From JAGHAJ01 sp964559865 [NCBI: uncultured Synergistota bacterium] (lineage in GTDB: Bacteria; Synergistota; JAGHAJ01): 64,000 bases of DNA. The position numbers and the translations under genes were made by a program. Positions 52,148-61,739 of the stretch are shown here, piece after piece (positions within the stretch are counted from its first letter, which is position 1; each line of letters begins with the position of its first letter). Location of the stretch: positions 1-64,000 of the forward strand of contig CAZLJD010000041.1 of the NCBI GenBank assembly GCA_964559865.1. The letters run 5' to 3'. The notes under the pieces were generated by a model. The model made no database searches. It was given only the letters and a program-made list of their open reading frames with translations, and was not told the origin of the DNA.

Positions 52148-53078
52148 TCCACATACCCTCTCTCACCGAAGTAGGGTTTGAAACTATTAGTAGCTTCTCT
52201 TTTACATTCGTTGCAAGAAACTTCTTGGTGTTTATCCATTCCCCTTCAACAGGGTAAAACTGTGCTATTCCTTTGTTAGCTATCATAATACCCCTTATAC
52301 CCTTTTTTATTATAACAGCAGAGGCAGGCAACACAACACCCTTTTTTCTCTTTACAACTACATCCACATGTGTCCAATGCCTCTTAAAGTTCCTCTTCTC
52401 ATCAAATATAAAAAACCACAGCAACATAGATACCCTGTCCTGATGGAGAGAAAGGTAATCTATAAACCCCCTATTACTGTATCCACCAAAATCCAAGAAA
52501 TCCACACGAACATACCGACTGCCCCTCCACCTGGGATTAAAAAAACACTTCGGAAGTGAAAAGTACAGGTAAAAACCATAACCATACACCAGCATACCTA
52601 TAGTTCCACCTTTCTTTACCCACATTCCCTCCTTTATATGTACAATCCCTTCTTTTATTCTGTTATCCCAAATCTTTTGCAGACTAACGGCTATCTCAGA
52701 AACACGAGCAGAAGGGTTAACCCACCTGTTCCACCTATCGTAGAAAGGCAAAAAAAGCCCAGCATAAGTAGCTCTTACATAGACACGCTTACCCAACGGT
52801 GTACTTATGACACCAACTTTCTCCCCCTTTCTCACTCTGTCGTATTTTCTCAGATAAAAGACCTTACCAGATACGGGTGAAAACAGTTCTTTATACCTCC
52901 AGTATATTATTGCATCACTTCTAACCTTTATGCTAACATTCTCCTTTTTAGCAACAATGAGGGAAGGCATGGCACCGTAATACCTTCCCTCTACATACAC
53001 AGAAACCAACCAACTAAGGGCTATAGAGATACACACAGAAAAAAGCAATATAACCCAATTTCTTACACTCAGTCGCAT
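52137..53078 (-). CDS. HlyD-like membrane-anchored protein upstream of sepF
   Basis: This 313-residue protein has an N-terminal membrane helix (about residues 8-28) and then a beta-rich exterior part with biotinyl-lipoyl-like hairpins (LFSPVSGKVFYLRKYDRVRKGEKV and VKKGGTIGMLVYGYG, each kept apart by a long insert). A C-terminal barrel-like stretch (GVVLPASAVI) is the HlyD end. This matches the HlyD_D23-type adaptor family often found beside sepF/yggT in clostridia, where no transporter is linked. YggS, usually between them, is missing. It overlaps nrdJ by 10 bases. The function is unknown; a role in envelope-division coordination is inference. Confidence 0.75.
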   Translation of the reverse strand: MRLSVRNWVILLFSVCISIALSWLVSVYVEGRYYGAMPSLIVAKKENVSIKVRSDAIIYWRYKELFSPVSGKVFYLRKYDRVRKGEKVGVISTPLGKRVYVRATYAGLFLPFYDRWNRWVNPSARVSEIAVSLQKIWDNRIKEGIVHIKEGMWVKKGGTIGMLVYGYGFYLYFSLPKCFFNPRWRGSRYVRVDFLDFGGYSNRGFIDYLSLHQDRVSMLLWFFIFDEKRNFKRHWTHVDVVVKRKKGVVLPASAVIIKKGIRGIMIANKGIAQFYPVEGEWINTKKFLATNVKEKLLIVSNPTSVREGMWIGY

Positions 53079-55273
53079 TTAGAATAGCCACAAACGGGGC
53101 AGGTCACACACCCTTCCATATGTTGCAATACAGCACCACACTTTGGACACAACTCCACTTCTACCTGTTCTACCTTTGCTTTGAGCAGTCTTTCCAATCC
53201 TTTAGCAATGGCGTCCGGTATAGAAAGCACTATTTCGCCATGACTGTACGTAGGCTGACTCCCTCCTATCCCCTTCAACTGGTTTATAACCTCCTCCATC
53301 GGTATCCCACTACGTAATGCAAGCGATATGAGACGACCTATTGCCTCAGTATCAGCCATTGTGTCTTTGCCAGACTTACCAAGCGTTGCAAACACCTCAA
53401 AGGGTTTGCCATCAAGCTCATTTAGTGTAAGATACAGATTCCCAAACGCCGTCTTCAACTTCTGCGTCCTTCCGCTAAGTATAAACGGCCTTCTTTTAGG
53501 TCTGGGTAAACCATTGGTATGTTTCTCCTCCTCACCACCTTTTACACCCACATAAAGAACCTGCTCCTGCTTGCTCCTATCCCTGTAAATTGTTATACCC
53601 TTACATCCCAACTTCCAAGCAAGTATGTAAGCATCTGCTACATCCGAAACACTGGCAGTATGGGGCATGTTTATCGTTTTGGATACTGCATTTTCCACAT
53701 ACTTCTGAAATGCCGCCTGCATCTTAACATGCCACTCAGGTGCAATATCGTGAGAGACAACAAACACCCTCTTGACATCTTCCGGAACCCCATTTATCTC
53801 CTGGATAGAACCACGCTCAAGCACAGCACTCTTAAAATCCTCACTCCAAAAACCACTCTCCTTGGCTATCCTTTCCAGCTGCTTATTAAAGTCCACAAGC
53901 GTTATCTCATTTTTTTCTCCTTTTAGTGCCTTTCTTCTATACGCGAGCGCAAACACAGGCTCTATGCCACTGGAGGTACCTGCTATAAGGCTTATGGTAC
54001 CAGTTGGAGCTATCGTTGTAACACCTGCATTCCTCATCGTTGTACCTTTCCATATACTCCTATCTATATAAGGAAAAGCACCCCTCTGCTCACCAAGTTC
54101 TCTCGAAGCCTCACGTGCTGTATCATTGATAAACTTCATAACTTTTTCAGCAAGCTCCAAAGCTTCGCTTGAATCATAAGGTACACCAAGTTCATACAGC
54201 ATCTCGGCCCATCCCATAACCCCCAACCCCACATTTCTGGTACCCTTCGTCATCTCCTCTATCTGCTTCAAAGGAAACTTATTCACATCTATCACATTGT
54301 CCAAAAACCTTATAGAGAGTGTAACCGTCCCAGCCAGCTTATCCCAATCTACCTTCCCATTTGCTACCATATGCAGTAAATTTATGCTACCAAGATTGCA
54401 AGAACCAAATGGGTGAAGTACCTGTTCTCCGCACGGGTTTGTACTCTCTATTGGGCCAAGTCCTGGAAGGGTATTTGCTCTATTTATAGTATCTAAAAAC
54501 ACCATCCCAGGATCACCTGTCTTCCACGCTTGATTAACTATTTTGTCGAACAGTTCCTTCGCCTTGCACTTCCTAACCACTTCCCCAGTACGAGGATTGA
54601 GGATTTCATATTCCCCGTCGTCTAAAACCTTCTGCATGAAATCGTCAAACGCACCAACAGAGATATTAAAATTCTTAAGCCTCTTATTCTCCTCTGACTT
54701 TGCCATAATAAACTCCTCTATATCAGGGTGGTTTACATTCAAGATGCCCATATTTGCACCCCTTCTCATGCCACCCTGCTGAACCACCTCTGTAGTAATA
54801 TCAAACACTTCCATAAATGATACCGGCCCAGAGGCAACCCCATTAGTGGAGGACACAACATCCCCTTTGGGTCTCAAACGAGAGAAGTTAAAACCTGTTC
54901 CTCCACCACTCTTGTGCACCATAGCTGTCCACTTCACAGCATCAAATATCTCCTCCATGCTATCACCTACGGGCAAAACAAAACATGCAGCCAGTTGTCC
55001 AAGTTTCCTCTTTGCATTCATCAATGTGGGACTATTGGGAAGAAAATCCAAAGATGCCATAAGATTGTAAAATCTTAGCTCCCACTCACTTACCTCTCTA
55101 TCAGATGCACCATAAAGTTTTTCAGCACTTGCAACAAGTTCAGAGACCCTCCTTAGCATATCCTCAGGTGTCTCTATAACATTTCCATCTTCATCTCTCT
55201 TTAAGTATCTCCTCTCCAGTATTGCAAGTGCATTCTCCGTAAACTCTGGTTTTATTCTCTCCATAACCTTCAT
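53069..55273 (-). CDS. nrdJ: Adenosylcobalamin-dependent ribonucleotide reductase (class II)
   Basis: This enzyme makes deoxyribonucleotides with a B12-generated radical. The 734-residue product has FLPNSPTLMNAKRKLGQ and the first active-site Cys, MRRGANMGILNVNHPDIEEF, NPCGEQVLHPFGSCNLGS with the thiyl-radical Cys, NVGLGVMGWAEMLYELGV, and IAPTGTISLIAGTSSGIEPVF, kept in the usual order. A TSCPD-like domain (about 600-680) and the C-terminal cysteine-rich tail (CPKCG, GCVTCPVCGYSKC) for thioredoxin-linked reduction follow. Both ATGs at 55273 and 55264 are possible starts. B12 dependence fits an anaerobe. Confidence 0.96.
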   Translation of the reverse strand: MKVMERIKPEFTENALAILERRYLKRDEDGNVIETPEDMLRRVSELVASAEKLYGASDREVSEWELRFYNLMASLDFLPNSPTLMNAKRKLGQLAACFVLPVGDSMEEIFDAVKWTAMVHKSGGGTGFNFSRLRPKGDVVSSTNGVASGPVSFMEVFDITTEVVQQGGMRRGANMGILNVNHPDIEEFIMAKSEENKRLKNFNISVGAFDDFMQKVLDDGEYEILNPRTGEVVRKCKAKELFDKIVNQAWKTGDPGMVFLDTINRANTLPGLGPIESTNPCGEQVLHPFGSCNLGSINLLHMVANGKVDWDKLAGTVTLSIRFLDNVIDVNKFPLKQIEEMTKGTRNVGLGVMGWAEMLYELGVPYDSSEALELAEKVMKFINDTAREASRELGEQRGAFPYIDRSIWKGTTMRNAGVTTIAPTGTISLIAGTSSGIEPVFALAYRRKALKGEKNEITLVDFNKQLERIAKESGFWSEDFKSAVLERGSIQEINGVPEDVKRVFVVSHDIAPEWHVKMQAAFQKYVENAVSKTINMPHTASVSDVADAYILAWKLGCKGITIYRDRSKQEQVLYVGVKGGEEEKHTNGLPRPKRRPFILSGRTQKLKTAFGNLYLTLNELDGKPFEVFATLGKSGKDTMADTEAIGRLISLALRSGIPMEEVINQLKGIGGSQPTYSHGEIVLSIPDAIAKGLERLLKAKVEQVEVELCPKCGAVLQHMEGCVTCPVCGYSKCD

Positions 55274-56470
55274 TCACCCCCTAAGCTCCCCAACAGAAAG
55301 ACCTATCCTCTTTATACCCTCTACTATATCACTTTCCTCAGGAAATGAAAAGCACAACCTCATTGAGTCGTGTCCTCCGTAATATGGGTAAAATCCATCA
55401 CCCGGCGTAAATGCCACTTTATTCCTAATAGAAACATCGAACAGCTCTCTTACCTCTATGTCAGGGATCGTCAACCAGAAAAACATGCCACCCTCAGGTT
55501 CGACATACTCCACACCAGAGATATACTCATCAATAGCCTCTTTCATAACAGACATCTTCCTCTTATACCTAATAGTTATCTTCTCTATATGCTCAGAAAT
55601 AGAAACTTTCTTCAGATATGTGTGGAGTACAGCCTGAACCAGCGCAGATGTAGAGAGATCCATACCCTGCTTAAAGGCAATGATTTTCTCTACAACATCT
55701 CTTGGTACAACAATCCATCCTATCCTGATACCCGGTGCAAATATTTTTGAAAAGCTACCCAGCCTTATGATGTGTCCACTCTCAGAGTCCATAGAAAATA
55801 AAGAACGTACTCTCTTGCCACGGAATCTTAACTCTCCGTAAGGATCATCTTCTATGATAGAGAACCCATATTTGTGTGAAAGTTCCACAAGCCTGCTACG
55901 CTTCTCAGCAGACATTGTGATACCAGATGGATTCTGAAAATTCGGGATAGTATATACGAACTTTGGCTTTCTACCTCTAAGAAGCAATTTTTCAAGATAA
56001 TCCACATCAATGCCATCCTTTTCCATAGGAACAGTAAGAAAGACCGGCCTATAGGGTCTGAAAGAGGATATGGCACCTGAGTATGTCGGAGCCTCAACCA
56101 CTATTTCATCTCCAGCATCTATTAGCAACCTACCAACGATATCCATGCCCTGTTGGGCCCCTGCAGTTACAATAATCTGTTCATGAGATATGTCTAAACC
56201 CTCTCTATCCTTGTAGAACTGCACTATAAAATCTATCAAAAGATTTAATCCTTCGGTAGCACCATACTGGAAATACTTCCACGCATCTATTGAAGAAAAA
56301 ATCTCCTCCATAGATTCTTTAACCTCTTTAACGGGAAACAAAGAAGGGTCGGGCATGCCAGCAGCAAACGAAATGATATCCGGATCATCTATCACTTTAA
56401 AAAGTCTCCCTATTTCAAGCTCCTTTACAACCTTAGACGACAGAGAATACAATCTATCCCACTTTATCAA
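55274..56470 (-). CDS. PLP-dependent class I aminotransferase
   Basis: This roughly 398-residue fold-type I aminotransferase is of the aromatic/2-aminoadipate (LysN, MocR-like) type. Visible features are AAGMPDPSLFPVKE, VTAGAQQGMDIVGRLL, YTIPNFQNPSGITMS, the EDDPYGELRF Asp contacting the PLP ring nitrogen, and LGSFSKIFAPGIRIGWI with the Schiff-base Lys. I prefer the TTG at 56470, because GGGAGGG lies 6 bases before it; a GTG at 56485 is the alternative and would overlap that site. It lies immediately upstream of nrdJ. The amino acid substrate is not known. Confidence 0.93.
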   Translation of the reverse strand: MIKWDRLYSLSSKVVKELEIGRLFKVIDDPDIISFAAGMPDPSLFPVKEVKESMEEIFSSIDAWKYFQYGATEGLNLLIDFIVQFYKDREGLDISHEQIIVTAGAQQGMDIVGRLLIDAGDEIVVEAPTYSGAISSFRPYRPVFLTVPMEKDGIDVDYLEKLLLRGRKPKFVYTIPNFQNPSGITMSAEKRSRLVELSHKYGFSIIEDDPYGELRFRGKRVRSLFSMDSESGHIIRLGSFSKIFAPGIRIGWIVVPRDVVEKIIAFKQGMDLSTSALVQAVLHTYLKKVSISEHIEKITIRYKRKMSVMKEAIDEYISGVEYVEPEGGMFFWLTIPDIEVRELFDVSIRNKVAFTPGDGFYPYYGGHDSMRLCFSFPEESDIVEGIKRIGLSVGELRG

Positions 56471-56497
56471 GACAATCCCTCCCACAATAATACAAAT

Positions 56498-56521
56498 ACC
56501 CCTCCCATTATCAGGAGGGGT
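56498..56521 (-). terminator. Rho-independent terminator after frr
   Basis: A perfect 8-bp stem, ACCCCTCC with GGAGGGGT and an 8-base loop, is followed on the minus strand by ATTTGTATTATT. It lies 27 bases after the frr stop and separates rpsB-tsf-pyrH-frr from the aminotransferase run. The tail is U-rich but interrupted. Confidence 0.65.
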
Positions 56522-56547
56522 TTCGAAGGTTTTCTCACTCCTTGGAT

Positions 56548-57105
56548 TTAATCTTCTTCTATCTCTTTTTCTTTCTCTTCCAGTATCTCGTCCACTTTCC
56601 CTACATACTTATCGGTGAGCTCTTGAACCTTCTTAAGGTACTTGTAGTAGTCATCTTCCGATATATCCCCATTTTCCTTCATCTCTTTGAGCTTTTCGTT
56701 GGCCTCTCTCCTTATATTCCTAACATGCACCTTTCCATCTTCTGCTTTCTTCTTAACAAGCTTCACCAGTTCTTGTCTTCTTTCCTCTGTCAAAGGAGGT
56801 AGAGTTATCCTCAAAACCTTGCCATCATTCATCGGCATCAGCTTTAAGGGCGAAAGCAGTATAGCCTTCTCTATAGCCTTCAAGGAAGCCCTATCCCACG
56901 GTTGAATGAGTATGGTACTCGCATCAGGTACTGAAATAGACGCAAGTTGCTTCAACAGAGTAGGTGCCCCATAGTAATCCACTTTCAAATCTTCCACCAA
57001 GGAGGCAGATGCCCTCCCCGTTCTAATACTATCCATCTCTTTTTTCACAGACTTTATAGCCGATTCCATCTCTTTCTCAATCTCTTTAAACAGTCCCTCA
57101 AGCAT
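56548..57105 (-). CDS. frr: Ribosome recycling factor
   Basis: RRF splits post-termination ribosomes with EF-G. The 185-residue product is mostly a three-helix bundle with the hinge domain KVDYYGAPTLLKQLASISVPDA, TILIQPWDRASLKAIEKAI, and RITLPPLTEERRQELVKLVKK, all canonical. The length is standard. It is the fourth gene of the rpsB-tsf-pyrH-frr operon. The C-terminal run EEKEKEIEED is slightly acidic but not remarkable. Confidence 0.97.
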   Translation of the reverse strand: MLEGLFKEIEKEMESAIKSVKKEMDSIRTGRASASLVEDLKVDYYGAPTLLKQLASISVPDASTILIQPWDRASLKAIEKAILLSPLKLMPMNDGKVLRITLPPLTEERRQELVKLVKKKAEDGKVHVRNIRREANEKLKEMKENGDISEDDYYKYLKKVQELTDKYVGKVDEILEEKEKEIEED

Positions 57106-57128
57106 TAGGCGTCCCCTCCCCGCATGGA

Positions 57129-57842
57129 TTATTTAACACAGGTGCCAACCTTTTCTCCTCTAACTATCCTGAGTAAAGCAGTATCATCATTTATGTTAAA
57201 CACTATTATGGGTATCTTGTTATCCATACACAGCGATATAGCAGCAGAGTCCATCACTTTGAGTCCCATGTTAAGGACATCAAGGTATGTTATTGTATCA
57301 AATTTAACCGCATTTGCATCTACCATAGGGTCAGCACTATACACACCATCCACCTTAGTGGCCTTAAGCACAGCTTCAGCACCTATTTCAGCAGCTCTCA
57401 GTGCGGCAGTGGTATCGGTAGAGAAAAAGGGATTTCCAGTTCCTGCAGCGAATATTACAACTCTCCCCTTTTCTAAATGTCGCAGAGCCTTCCTCCTAAT
57501 GAAAGGCTCTGCGACGGCTCTCATTTCTATAGCCGTTTGCACTCTCGTAACTACTCCCATCTTTTCAAGGAAATCTTGTAGTGCAAGTGCGTTTATGACC
57601 GTCGCTAACATGCCCATATAGTCAGCCGTTGCTCTATCCATTCCTCTCGCACTTCCAGACACACCTCTAAAGATATTTCCTCCGCCCACTACCACTGCAA
57701 CATCTATACTTTCTTCCCGAAGCATTCTTATCTGATGGGATATCCTCCTCATCTCATCTGGATCTATTCCAAACCTCTGTTTACCTGCAAGGACCTCTCC
57801 ACTCAGCTTTAGAAGTATTCTACGAAACCTCAAATCTGACAC
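57129..57842 (-). CDS. pyrH: UMP kinase
   Basis: PyrH phosphorylates UMP to UDP and is feedback-regulated by GTP and UTP. The 237-residue product has [13 protein letters not shown] at the start, [13 protein letters not shown], the [17 protein letters not shown] helix and the [20 protein letters not shown] loop that binds ATP (kept as two contiguous segments). The length is normal. Its ATG lies two bases before the tsf stop region, and it is translationally close to frr. Confidence 0.98.
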   Translation of the reverse strand: MSDLRFRRILLKLSGEVLAGKQRFGIDPDEMRRISHQIRMLREESIDVAVVVGGGNIFRGVSGSARGMDRATADYMGMLATVINALALQDFLEKMGVVTRVQTAIEMRAVAEPFIRRKALRHLEKGRVVIFAAGTGNPFFSTDTTAALRAAEIGAEAVLKATKVDGVYSADPMVDANAVKFDTITYLDVLNMGLKVMDSAAISLCMDNKIPIIVFNINDDTALLRIVRGEKVGTCVK

Positions 57843-57844
57843 CT

Positions 57845-58444
57845 CTAATCACTCTCTCCGAGTTTAAACCTACTAAACCTCCTAACTACTATGTTCTCAC
57901 CAAGCTTAGCAATAGCTTCATCTATCAACTCATGCACCTTTTTGTCGGGGTCCCTTATATAAGGTTGATCAAGAAGACAAAATTCCTCAAAAAACTTCTC
58001 CAACTTGCCTTCCACTATTTTATCTATAACTTTCTCTGGTTTGCCACTCGCTCTTGCCTCCTCTGCATATATCTCCTTTTCCTTTGCAAGCACATCCTCA
58101 GGGACATCCTCTCTGGAAACATAAAGAGGGGCACTCGCTGCTATCTGCATAGCTATCTCCTTTGCAAGTGCTTGGAATTCGTCCGTTCTCGCCACAAAGT
58201 CAGTTTCACAGTTTAGTTCAAGCATAGCACCCAATTTCCCACCAGCATGAATATAAGAGTACACTATACCTTCATTTGCAGTCCTCCCCTTTTTCTTGCT
58301 CGCTTTTGCAAGCCCTCGTTTCCTCAACAACTCTATAGCTTTTTCCTTATCTCCATCAGCGTCCTGCAACGCCTTTTTGCACTCCATAATACCTGCACCA
58401 GTAAGCTCCCTAAGTTCCTTAACCTGTGCTGCTGTTATCTGCAT
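57845..58444 (-). CDS. tsf: Elongation factor Ts
   Basis: EF-Ts exchanges GDP for GTP on EF-Tu. The 199-residue product is the short thermophile form (about 200 residues, as in Thermotoga and Thermus, compared with 283 in E. coli). It has the N-terminal UBA domain with [19 protein letters not shown], the core start [19 protein letters not shown] and the C-terminal coiled-coil region. It follows rpsB by three bases. The short length is consistent with a thermophilic or deep-branching organism. Confidence 0.97.
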   Translation of the reverse strand: MQITAAQVKELRELTGAGIMECKKALQDADGDKEKAIELLRKRGLAKASKKKGRTANEGIVYSYIHAGGKLGAMLELNCETDFVARTDEFQALAKEIAMQIAASAPLYVSREDVPEDVLAKEKEIYAEEARASGKPEKVIDKIVEGKLEKFFEEFCLLDQPYIRDPDKKVHELIDEAIAKLGENIVVRRFSRFKLGESD

Positions 58445-58447
58445 CTA

Positions 58448-59311
58448 CTAATTACCCTCCTCTTTTTCATTTTCTGTATCATCACCTTCAGAAGTATCAC
58501 CCGCTTCTTCTCTCGCTGCTACTTCCTCTAACTCTTCACTGGCAGTAACCTCTCCGGTTTCTACCTCAACCTCTCCCCCTTCTACCGCTGCAGCCTCTTC
58601 TTTTGCCTCTTCTGCCTCCCTAGCCTGCATACCTTCTCTGCCCTCCAGAACAGCACTCGCTATGACAGAGGTTATGAGTTTTATAGCCCTTATTGCATCA
58701 TCATTGCCCGGTATAGGGTAATCCACAACATCCGGATCACAGTTCGTGTCAAGTATCGCTATTACGGGAATGCCCAACTTCCTTGCCTCTGCAATAGCGA
58801 TTTTCTCCTTCCTTGTATCTACAACATATATCATGTCCGGGATATCCTCCATGTCCTTCACGCCACCCAGATACTTGCGAAGTTTATCCAATTCTCTTCT
58901 GAGTTTACTAACTTCCTTTTTAGGAAGGACATCAAATGTCCCGTTGTTCTCCATCTCCTCTAACTCTTTTAACCTCTCAACTCTCTTCCTGATCGTAGAG
59001 AAGTTAGTCAACATACCACCAAGCCACCTTTGATTCACATAAAACGCACCACACCTATCTGCCTCTTCTTTGATCACTGCCTGTGCCTGCTTTTTGGTAC
59101 CAACAAATATTATGGTCTTACCCTCCATCACCGAATCTCTGACAAAGTCATAAGCACTCTTCAGAGATTTAAGTGTCTTCTGAAGGTCAATGATGTAGAT
59201 ACCATTTCTGTTGGTATAAATATAGGGCTTCATCTTTGGGTTCCACCTCCTTGTTTGGTGCCCAAAGTGAACCCCCGCCTCTAAAAGCTGCTTCATTGAC
59301 ACTATACCCAA
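58448..59311 (-). CDS. rpsB: 30S ribosomal protein S2
   Basis: The conserved S2 body begins with [19 protein letters not shown] and contains [21 protein letters not shown] and [17 protein letters not shown], so assignment is certain. I favour the TTG at 59311 (GGGGGAG 6 bases upstream); a GTG at 59302 is an alternative, and the longer reading from 59380 would run through the leader hairpin. After about residue 210 the protein carries an extra tail of about 65 residues, almost purely Glu/Ala/Asp (for example [12 protein letters not shown]). It is the first gene of the operon with its own promoter and a structured leader. Confidence 0.96.
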   Translation of the reverse strand: MGIVSMKQLLEAGVHFGHQTRRWNPKMKPYIYTNRNGIYIIDLQKTLKSLKSAYDFVRDSVMEGKTIIFVGTKKQAQAVIKEEADRCGAFYVNQRWLGGMLTNFSTIRKRVERLKELEEMENNGTFDVLPKKEVSKLRRELDKLRKYLGGVKDMEDIPDMIYVVDTRKEKIAIAEARKLGIPVIAILDTNCDPDVVDYPIPGNDDAIRAIKLITSVIASAVLEGREGMQAREAEEAKEEAAAVEGGEVEVETGEVTASEELEEVAAREEAGDTSEGDDTENEKEEGN

Positions 59312-59359
59312 TAAAATCTCCCCCTTTGATTGGTTTTCCGCCTCCATCCACCTCATCTG

Positions 59360-59403
59360 TGGTAAAAACCCACCGGGCAACCTTTACCACATCAGCAGAT
59401 GTG
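59360..59403 (-). promoter_or_regulatory. Structured 5' leader of rpsB
   Basis: Two stems lie in the leader. The promoter-proximal one is CACATC/GATGTG with a 4-base loop (59403-59388). The next is TGGTAAA/TTTACCA (59389-59360) enclosing a G-rich loop of 16 bases. They share two bases at the join, so folding of one could affect the other. They sit 50-90 bases before the S2 start, where autoregulatory S2 sites occur in other bacteria. The specific motif is not one I recognise. Confidence 0.4.
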
Positions 59404-59426
59404 CGTATTCTTAAAATGCATCTTTA

Positions 59427-59455
59427 AGTATAACATATATACACACCAACTTCAA
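59427..59455 (-). promoter_or_regulatory. rpsB promoter
   Basis: On the minus strand TTGAAG (59455-59450) and TATACT (59432-59427) are exactly 17 bases apart with TG one base upstream of the -10 box. It lies between tilS and rpsB, about 110 bases before the S2 start, and so defines a long leader. Confidence 0.75.
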
Positions 59456-59484
59456 GACAACGCAACTATCAGTTCAAAGGAGAC

Positions 59485-60885
59485 TCATTGCTTTAAACTT
59501 CCCTTCACGAATTCGACCTTAAGTATCTTCTTGGTCTCCTTGGTTACCTTACAAGCTTCAGATACTCTCATCCCAACAACCCACACCACATCATCACCGC
59601 TAACCAAAAGAGGCACATCGTCTCTGTGAATAAACGGTACCTTCTCATTTATAAAGAACTTCTTAAGCCTCACTTCATAAGGCATACCATAAGGCCTGAA
59701 CCTATCACCTTCCCTCCTGTTCCTTATAAGCAACGGCATACGAAGTCTCTCTGCATCAAGGTATGCAACAGAAGGCTCCCTTAAGACTCTCCCGTCAATA
59801 GGTGGGGTAATCAGCACTGCCTTAAAAAGCCCCCAACGAGTCCTTAACTCAAATGGAGGACAGAACTTATACTCGGTAGGATTAATAACTGTTTTTACCC
59901 TTTCGGATATATAAACTCTATCCTGTACCTTCTGAAGCACAATACTCCCCGGAAGTTTTACCTCCTTATACCCAGCACTGCTAAGCACACGCAACATACT
60001 ATCAAGATGCTTCCTGGATAGACCTTTCAAGTCCTTAGATAACCTGCTAATAGCCATCAAAAACAACCTGTATTGCACTGAAACATGCTGCTGCAAGATA
60101 GCATTAACATCGGCAACCAACATGCCTTCTCTAAATTCAAACAAATCTTCAAACACATTCTGCGTATACTCACGGATAAAGTCGTCTTCAACAGAAGCGT
60201 TCCGAGAAAGACTCAATAACGCCCCAGTTATATTGGGGTTATACCTTTCCCTTAGCAGTGGCAGTAGTTCCAGTCTTATTCTATTTCTCAAGTAAGAGGT
60301 ATCTGCATTCGTTTCATCTATTCTATAAGATAAGTTATAACGTTCGCAAAATTGCAGGATCTCTGCTTTGGTCATACACAGCAGAGGTCTTATAATCCTT
60401 CCAGAAACAGGGTTCATACCCCTAAGGCCACTTACACTGCAACCTCTTATAAACTTTAAGATAATGGTCTCAGCGTGGTCATCCAAGTTGTGAGCAACTG
60501 CAATCTTATCCGCACCTACTCTCTTCCTCACATCCTCAAGAAACCTGTACCGCCCCATCCTCGCTGCGTCTTCAACAGACATCCTCTCATGAGCAGAAAG
60601 CCAGTTCACAGGATACCTGCCACAGGTAAAATCAACCGAAAGACTCAAGGCTACATCTTGAGCCCACAAAGTTTCATCCTCAGCCATCTTCCTCAACATA
60701 TGATTAAGATAAGCAATGTGAATGTAAAAGGATAGCTCTCTGGATAGAGCAGACAGTATATAGAGCATTGCAGTAGAATCAGGCCCTCCCGAAAAGGCAA
60801 CAACAATTTTATCTCCTTCTCTTATCATCCTATTCGAAAGTATGAACTCTCTTACATGTTTTGGTATTTCAATCTTAATAGCCAA
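59485..60885 (-). CDS. tilS: tRNA(Ile)-lysidine synthetase
   Basis: TilS converts the wobble C of a minor tRNA-Ile (CAU) to lysidine so that it reads AUA codons; this window uses ATA heavily, so the enzyme would be busy. The 466-residue product has the PP-loop SGGPDST (residues 32-38), NHMLRK and VAHNLDDHAETIILKFIRG, GLRGMNPVSGRIIRPLL, and RNRIRLELLPLL, then a C-terminal extension with the TilS-C-like RRREGDRFRPYGMP segment. Its start overlaps no gene and follows the MBL gene by 10 bases. Confidence 0.96.
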   Translation of the reverse strand: MAIKIEIPKHVREFILSNRMIREGDKIVVAFSGGPDSTAMLYILSALSRELSFYIHIAYLNHMLRKMAEDETLWAQDVALSLSVDFTCGRYPVNWLSAHERMSVEDAARMGRYRFLEDVRKRVGADKIAVAHNLDDHAETIILKFIRGCSVSGLRGMNPVSGRIIRPLLCMTKAEILQFCERYNLSYRIDETNADTSYLRNRIRLELLPLLRERYNPNITGALLSLSRNASVEDDFIREYTQNVFEDLFEFREGMLVADVNAILQQHVSVQYRLFLMAISRLSKDLKGLSRKHLDSMLRVLSSAGYKEVKLPGSIVLQKVQDRVYISERVKTVINPTEYKFCPPFELRTRWGLFKAVLITPPIDGRVLREPSVAYLDAERLRMPLLIRNRREGDRFRPYGMPYEVRLKKFFINEKVPFIHRDDVPLLVSGDDVVWVVGMRVSEACKVTKETKKILKVEFVKGSLKQ

Positions 60886-60895
60886 GATTCACACC

Positions 60896-61657
60896 TCACA
60901 CTACTACTACATCAAGATCATTAGGGACAATGATCTCCCCTTCAAACTCCTCTCCAGCCTCCCGAATCAGATCCTCTACCTTATCCGTCAAAGCTGGTCC
61001 AATATGGACTAGAAACAACTTCTTAGCACCGCTCCAGTGCGCCACTCTGCCTGCATCCTTTGCCGTTGAATGTCCTCTTTGACCACCTGTAAGATAAAGG
61101 CTTTCATTACTTTCATGTATCAAAATATCAGCGTTCCTTGCATTCTCAACGACACTCTCACACAGCTCAGTATCACTCGTGTAAACCACCTTCTTGTCAT
61201 CCCAAACAACCTTCACACCCACATTTGGAATAGAATGTCTAACTGGAAATGTATTCACTTCGAAATTCTCGCCCTTTATCACAGTAGAACCAGCCAGCGA
61301 AACGGGAGAGAACTTCAACGAAAAGTCCCTTAAACTATGTAACCCATAGGCATCAATTACACTCTGCATTTTAACAAGAAAAGACTCAGGCAAGAATAAA
61401 TCCAAACCACCTTTTTTGCCCATCATCCACAATACGTGTATCAACGAAGGTAAACCGTACGCGTGGTCTGGATGTATATGAGTGATAATTACATACCTAA
61501 TATCTACAGGATTCCAACCAACTTTCATCATCTTTTGAACAATACAACCAGGCGTATCTATTAACAGGATAACTCCCTCTATGCGGACCGCTAAAGCGGT
61601 ATTATCTCGCAGTACCGTTGGCATTGCACCCGCAGTTCCAAGAAACAATATCTCCAT
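60896..61657 (-). CDS. MBL-fold metallohydrolase (RNase Z-like)
   Basis: This 253-residue product is a metallo-beta-lactamase-fold enzyme. It has LGTAGAMPT at the start, the zinc motif THIHPDHAYG (H60, H62, D64, H65), a metal-bridging Asp in VYTSDTE and a His in GHSTAKDAG, and ends in VPNDLDVVVV. The start and the GHS motif resemble RNase Z/tRNase Z, but the exosite and typical tRNA arm are not evident, so I do not assign rnz. GGTGAGGAGAG lies before the ATG. It is followed by tilS. Confidence 0.85.
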   Translation of the reverse strand: MEILFLGTAGAMPTVLRDNTALAVRIEGVILLIDTPGCIVQKMMKVGWNPVDIRYVIITHIHPDHAYGLPSLIHVLWMMGKKGGLDLFLPESFLVKMQSVIDAYGLHSLRDFSLKFSPVSLAGSTVIKGENFEVNTFPVRHSIPNVGVKVVWDDKKVVYTSDTELCESVVENARNADILIHESNESLYLTGGQRGHSTAKDAGRVAHWSGAKKLFLVHIGPALTDKVEDLIREAGEEFEGEIIVPNDLDVVVV

Positions 61658-61710
61658 CTTCTCTCCTCACCCCCAACAAGCTGAAAATCAGCTAAACATC
61701 TTATTTATTG

Positions 61711-61739
61711 AAATAACAGTGAGATTTAAAAAATAACAG
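61711..61739. repeat. Pair of direct repeats in the divergent MBL/binding-protein spacer
   Basis: AAATAACAG occurs at 61711-61719 and again at 61731-61739, on the same face of the helix (20 bases apart). Upstream of it lies a small palindrome AGCTGAAAATCAGCT around 61679-61693. The 160-base spacer 61658-61818 otherwise shows only a TATACT box (61782-61787) before the binding-protein gene. The repeats could be a regulator site or chance in A-rich DNA. Confidence 0.35.
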
